A stretch of 18,966 bases of DNA from a bacterium (GTDB lineage Bacteria > Patescibacteriota > Minisyncoccia > Minisyncoccales > CG1-02-41-26): assembly GCA_021163625.1 (NCBI GenBank), contig JAGGTS010000023.1:1-18966 (forward strand). Direction: 5' to 3'. Under the pieces are notes generated by a model that was not told the DNA's origin, did no database searches, and was given only the letters and a program-made list of their open reading frames with translations. Position 1 is the stretch's first letter. The number at the start of each line of letters is the position of its first letter. Made by a program: the position numbers and the translations under genes. Shown one piece after another: positions 16,380 to 18,966 of this stretch.

Positions 16380-16751
16380 TTAATATTGATATATAAGTTG
16401 AACAGTCCTTCGCGTATTTCTGTAATTCCCCCCTGAAATAATTTGAACCTCAGTCATAGGGCCTGGAACAGTGCTTGTTGAAATATTAACATCGTAGCTG
16501 GCAAGACCTATATTCCCGTTAAATGAATTGTAATTATTTTTCTGGCGGATATTATAAAGCGCTCTTTCCGCGCCCGTGTCAGCGCCATAGAATGAAATAA
16601 TTGAATCACTTATGGTAAAAACCATTTTCACCTGGCTTACAACAATAGAAGTTAAAGTTAAAAATATAACTGTTGAAAAACAAAGAATAAGCACAACCAA
16701 ATAAAGGGAAACCCCTTTCTTGCTCTCCCTGTTTTTTAGTAGGTTAAGCAT
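16380..16751 (-). CDS. PilX/GspK-like type IV minor pilin (small)
   Basis: A type IV pilin-like protein of 123 residues. A basic leader (MLNLLKNRESKKG) precedes a hydrophobic helix at about 14-40 starting VSLYLVVLILCF. Cleavage by prepilin peptidase is expected after G13. The residue at mature position 5 is L18, not the glutamate of ordinary pilins, as in PilX and GspK proteins. The stretch GADTGAERALYNIR (56-69) matches the 'A-x-x-G-A-E-R-A-L' signature following the helix in PilX-type proteins. GspK is usually near 300 residues, so this is a very short version. It follows the PilW-like gene by 15 nt and precedes ligA by 8 nt. By analogy it would sit at the pilus tip. Confidence 0.72.
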   Translation of the reverse strand: MLNLLKNRESKKGVSLYLVVLILCFSTVIFLTLTSIVVSQVKMVFTISDSIISFYGADTGAERALYNIRQKNNYNSFNGNIGLASYDVNISTSTVPGPMTEVQIISGGNYRNTRRTVQLIYQY

Positions 16752-16766
16752 AAAATAAAATCTAAT

Positions 16767-17366
16767 TTAAATGCTAACATCAAGCGCCCTTTGGGAAACC
16801 GTGGTCTGGAAAATAAAGGGTGTTTTCATATTTTCTGTCCGCATTTTAAAAACAAATGTAACCTTTGGCTGAAGGCCGTCTCCCTGACCGTCTCCTTGAA
16901 CTTTAAATTTTAAATCCTCAACAATAATGCTTGAAGCTGTCAACGGAGTGCTATCAGCATCAATGCCGACAAATTTGACTTTAATTTCATTGCCATCCAA
17001 TAAAAACTCTTGGCATTTCCCTTCCCCATTTAAAAATTTTATTACTGAAGTCGGATTGCCGCCTGCATCTTCAGAATAATTATGCTTTGCAGTGCCAACG
17101 CAAACGCCAGTTTTATCCTTTTGAGCCATTCGCAGAGCTTTGCTGATATATTCAGAAGCAAAAGAAGCATTGTTCAAAATATTTGTCATCTCTAAATTCT
17201 TAGACTGTTCTCTCAAAGAAAAAGCAAAGGTATTTACAAAAGCAACAATTATAACAAAAAAGATAGAAATAGTAACCAAAAGTTCAACAATCGTAAAACC
17301 GCTGCCAGAAACCTTTTTCTTTAACAATGTTTTTAAAAGTAGATTGTCTTTATCTAAAAATTCCAT
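16767..17366 (-). CDS. PilW/GspJ-like type IV minor pilin
   Basis: A prepilin-like protein of 199 residues. The type III signal is a 23-residue basic leader ending SGSG, then FTIVELLVTISIFFVIIVAF; cleavage is expected after G23 and mature Glu5 is E28. The hydrophobic helix continues to about residue 50, followed by an amphipathic helix (NASFASEYISKALRMAQ) and a beta-rich globular domain. That domain has two cysteines about 50 residues apart, and both may form a disulphide. PilW and GspJ proteins have this length and the 'SEYISKALR' type helix. The ATG sits 3 nt after the PilV-like stop codon, with only a weak GGA as ribosome site. Third pilin of the H-I-J-K-like series. Confidence 0.8.
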   Translation of the reverse strand: MEFLDKDNLLLKTLLKKKVSGSGFTIVELLVTISIFFVIIVAFVNTFAFSLREQSKNLEMTNILNNASFASEYISKALRMAQKDKTGVCVGTAKHNYSEDAGGNPTSVIKFLNGEGKCQEFLLDGNEIKVKFVGIDADSTPLTASSIIVEDLKFKVQGDGQGDGLQPKVTFVFKMRTENMKTPFIFQTTVSQRALDVSI

Positions 17367-17369
17367 AAT

Positions 17370-17861
17370 TTATTTCCAATCATAAAGCGTTGCTTGAACC
17401 TTGTAAGGAGAACCTTTGCCCGCCCAAGAGACCTCAACCGCAATTGTTGTGCTGGCAGAAGAACTATTCAAAGTAATTTTTCTTTTAAAAGTCGTTTCCG
17501 TTCCGGTATCATAGTTGTAAAACCCATCAGAATCAACTTTTAAATTCCTGCCAGGATCAGACCAAAAAGAAAGATTGGAGTCGTCATAATCAATCTCATA
17601 GCTGCCATCAGAAAGCCCCGCGTTCCAAGAATCTCCGTTTAACCAGTTTTCATCGCGTATATTCCTTATAATTTCTATGCCTTCTCTCGCAAGCTGAGAA
17701 GCAATAATTTTGTTCTTATTCATTGAGCTAACTTCTATAGCGCTTGGAAGGATAGCAAAAATGCCAACAACTCCAACAGAGAAAACAAAAATTGCCACCA
17801 ACATTTCAACTAAAGTAAATCCTTTCTGGCATAATTTAGAATGACACTTTTTTAAAAACAT
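17370..17861 (-). CDS. PilV/GspI-like type IV minor pilin
   Basis: A prepilin-like protein of 163 residues with a short leader (1-14, ending QKG), then FTLVEMLVAIFVFSVGVVGIFAI. Cleavage is expected after G14 and mature Glu5 is E19. The segment SQLAREGIEIIRNIRDENWL at about 81-100 is the helix-to-globular transition characteristic of PilV/GspI proteins, often as 'AREGIE-RNxRD' in Patescibacteria. The remainder is a beta domain ending in TLYDWK. The PilW-like gene follows 3 nt later, indicating close translational coupling. In type II secretion and type IV pili this subunit pairs with the J/W-like and K/X-like subunits to start fibre assembly; that role here is inferred from family and gene order. 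Confidence 0.82.
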   Translation of the reverse strand: MFLKKCHSKLCQKGFTLVEMLVAIFVFSVGVVGIFAILPSAIEVSSMNKNKIIASQLAREGIEIIRNIRDENWLNGDSWNAGLSDGSYEIDYDDSNLSFWSDPGRNLKVDSDGFYNYDTGTETTFKRKITLNSSSASTTIAVEVSWAGKGSPYKVQATLYDWK

Positions 17862-17895
17862 TTTTCCAAAAAATTATCGTTTAAAAATTTTACTC

Positions 17896-18489
17896 TTATT
17901 TTATCTCTATTCTCCCGGCGTTGTTTATTGTAATTTCCTTTTCTTTTGAACAGTCAGATATAGGGCAAATTTTTATGCTGCCTTCTTTTGCCGGATCCCA
18001 CTCTTTTGTATTTATATAAACTTTTGGCTCAGGTGGGACAAAAACAATGTTCAGTTTCTGGACAGAGCCTAGGCCATATGCGAGAGAGCTAATTTTTGTC
18101 TTGTCTAAATGAATTTTTTCTATTATTTTATCAGAACCGTCCTTTTTCTTGTTTCCGTTGCAGTCAGCAAAGATAAAATAATAATATGGCTGATTCTTGT
18201 CAAAATGGATGCCTATATCATATGTTGTTGTCGCAGGCGCAAGGCAATCAAACTTGCTTGCCCCCATTGCCAATCCTTGGACTCTCCTTAAATCTTGGGC
18301 AACCTTATAAATATTTTTATTTAAAATAAAAGTACTTTCCATATTTCCCTTTTCCATAAAGACAGCTGCGGTTAGAATGCCAATAATGGCAATGACAACC
18401 ATAAGTTCAACCAAAGTAAAACCGCTATTTTTTTCCAAGCCAGCTTTAAAAAATAGATACTTTTTAAAAAAATTATCATTCTCTGACAT
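17896..18489 (-). CDS. FimT/GspH-like type IV minor pilin
   Basis: A prepilin-like protein of 197 residues from the ATG at 18489. The leader ends NSG (21-23), followed by FTLVELMVVIAIIGILTAAVF; cleavage is expected after G23 and mature Glu5 is E28. The GspH/FimT pattern continues with VAQDLRRVQGLAM at about 63-75 and a beta domain. A loop with D109, N111, N113, D117 and S119 resembles the calcium-binding loops seen in this family, and four cysteines (C82, C110, C175, C180) could form two disulphides. A longer frame from TTG at 18537 would overlap the peptidase gene by 47 nt; the ATG, 1 nt after the peptidase stop codon, is preferred. First of four minor pilins. Confidence 0.85.
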   Translation of the reverse strand: MSENDNFFKKYLFFKAGLEKNSGFTLVELMVVIAIIGILTAAVFMEKGNMESTFILNKNIYKVAQDLRRVQGLAMGASKFDCLAPATTTYDIGIHFDKNQPYYYFIFADCNGNKKKDGSDKIIEKIHLDKTKISSLAYGLGSVQKLNIVFVPPEPKVYINTKEWDPAKEGSIKICPISDCSKEKEITINNAGRIEIK

Positions 18490-18490
18490 T

Positions 18491-18966
18491 TTAAATAGAT
18501 AGAATTTTAAAATAAAAATCAATGATTTCTTTGCCAAAAAACATAGCGATAAACAAACCCGTTACCAGAAAAGGACCAAAAGGAATTTCGCTTTTCAATG
18601 TTTTTCTGCCAATGATTATTAACCCTAAACCTATTATAGCACCAAGAAAAAATGATGAGAAGAGAGCAACAAAAATTTTTGGACTGCCAAGAAACATTCC
18701 CATAAAAAACGCCAATTTTACGTCTCCAAAACCCATCCACCTCCCCTTTGAAACAAACCAAAGAAAAAAGAAAAAAAGAAAAGCTCCAAAAGCGCTGCAA
18801 AAAACATTTAATAAATCAAATTTTCCGAAAGCGTGGGAAAAAACGGCTAAGACAAAATACCAGATGCCTGAAATTGCTATGGCAGAATAAATGATACTGT
18901 CTAAAATAATATATTTTTTAAAATCATAGACAAAAATAATAATTAAAAGAGAGGAAATTGTTAGGC
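18491..18966 (-). CDS. pilD: Type IV prepilin peptidase, C-terminal part (5' end beyond the window)
   Basis: This inner-membrane aspartic peptidase removes leader peptides from prepilins and usually N-methylates the new N-terminus. About 158 codons are visible; the frame is open to the right edge, so the N-terminal portion is outside, including any cysteine-bearing methylase domain. The two aspartate motifs are present: VYDFKKYIILD about 12-22 codons from the visible start, and MGFGDVK, the GxGD-type motif. The protein is almost all hydrophobic helices, including F-rich segments around a minus-strand T-rich tract (18758-18782), where the reading frame stays intact. The usual proline of the first motif (LPD or IPD) is leucine here. 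The stop codon is 1 nt before the FimT-like start, so peptidase and substrates are co-expressed. Confidence 0.9.
   Translation of the reverse strand, partial: LTISSLLIIIFVYDFKKYIILDSIIYSAIAISGIWYFVLAVFSHAFGKFDLLNVFCSAFGAFLFFFFLWFVSKGRWMGFGDVKLAFFMGMFLGSPKIFVALFSSFFLGAIIGLGLIIIGRKTLKSEIPFGPFLVTGLFIAMFFGKEIIDFYFKILSI

Noticed and set aside
18738..18830. An apparent frameshift in the prepilin peptidase around the T-rich tract
   Set aside because: On first reading the frame seemed to hit a stop near 18810. A base-by-base check against two other frames showed the peptidase frame is open through GKFDLLNVFCSAFGAFL and on to MGFGDVK, so the gene is intact up to the window edge.
1..18966. A recoded UGA, CRISPR array, insertion sequence, prophage or defence island
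   Set aside because: All genes end at normal stop codons and use TGG for tryptophan. I saw no regularly spaced repeats, transposase, integrase or phage genes, and every gene fits a core or type IV pilus function.

Overview
The window is AT-rich, tightly packed bacterial chromosome and holds almost only core genes. Several traits suggest a Candidate Phyla Radiation (Patescibacteria) genome, probably Parcubacteria-like: short versions of RecA, RpoB and RpoC, a 65-residue zinc-ribbon bS18, an rpsF-ssb-rpsR cluster without rplI, few Shine-Dalgarno sites, lysine- and asparagine-rich proteins, and a small type IV pilus minor-pilin cluster. This placement is inferred from gene content and sequence style, not from a phylogeny. 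All genes read with the standard bacterial code; tryptophan is TGG and no reading frame needs UGA as a sense codon.

Layout. At the left edge a phosphohexomutase gene (minus strand) runs off the window. It diverges from rpsF-ssb-rpsR (plus strand, 1349-2518), which covers two 30S ribosomal proteins and single-stranded DNA-binding protein. From 2540 to the right edge every gene is on the minus strand. In transcription order, right to left, these are: prepilin peptidase (partial), four type IV minor pilins in GspH-, GspI-, GspJ- and GspK-like order, ligA, rodA, a 265-nt gap, rpoB, rpoC, ftsK and recA. recA converges on rpsR with only 21 nt between the two stop codons.

How the genes fit together. 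The pilin block has gaps of 1, 34, 3 and 15 nt and then 8 nt to ligA and 33 nt to rodA, so it looks like one transcription unit joining pilus priming, DNA ligation and cell-wall elongation. rpoB-rpoC encode the two large RNA polymerase subunits. ftsK and recA cover chromosome translocation at division and recombination. The longest gaps are 228 nt (1121-1348, divergent promoters) and 265 nt (12873-13137, several inverted repeats and promoter-like hexamers). I see no tRNA, rRNA, insertion sequence, CRISPR array, prophage or defence gene.

I found no strong case for an undescribed system. The best leads are the compact H-I-J-K minor-pilin set, a 19-bp hairpin between rpoB and rpoC whose only imperfections are G-U pairs on the strand opposite the genes, and the possible attenuator-like leader of rpoB.
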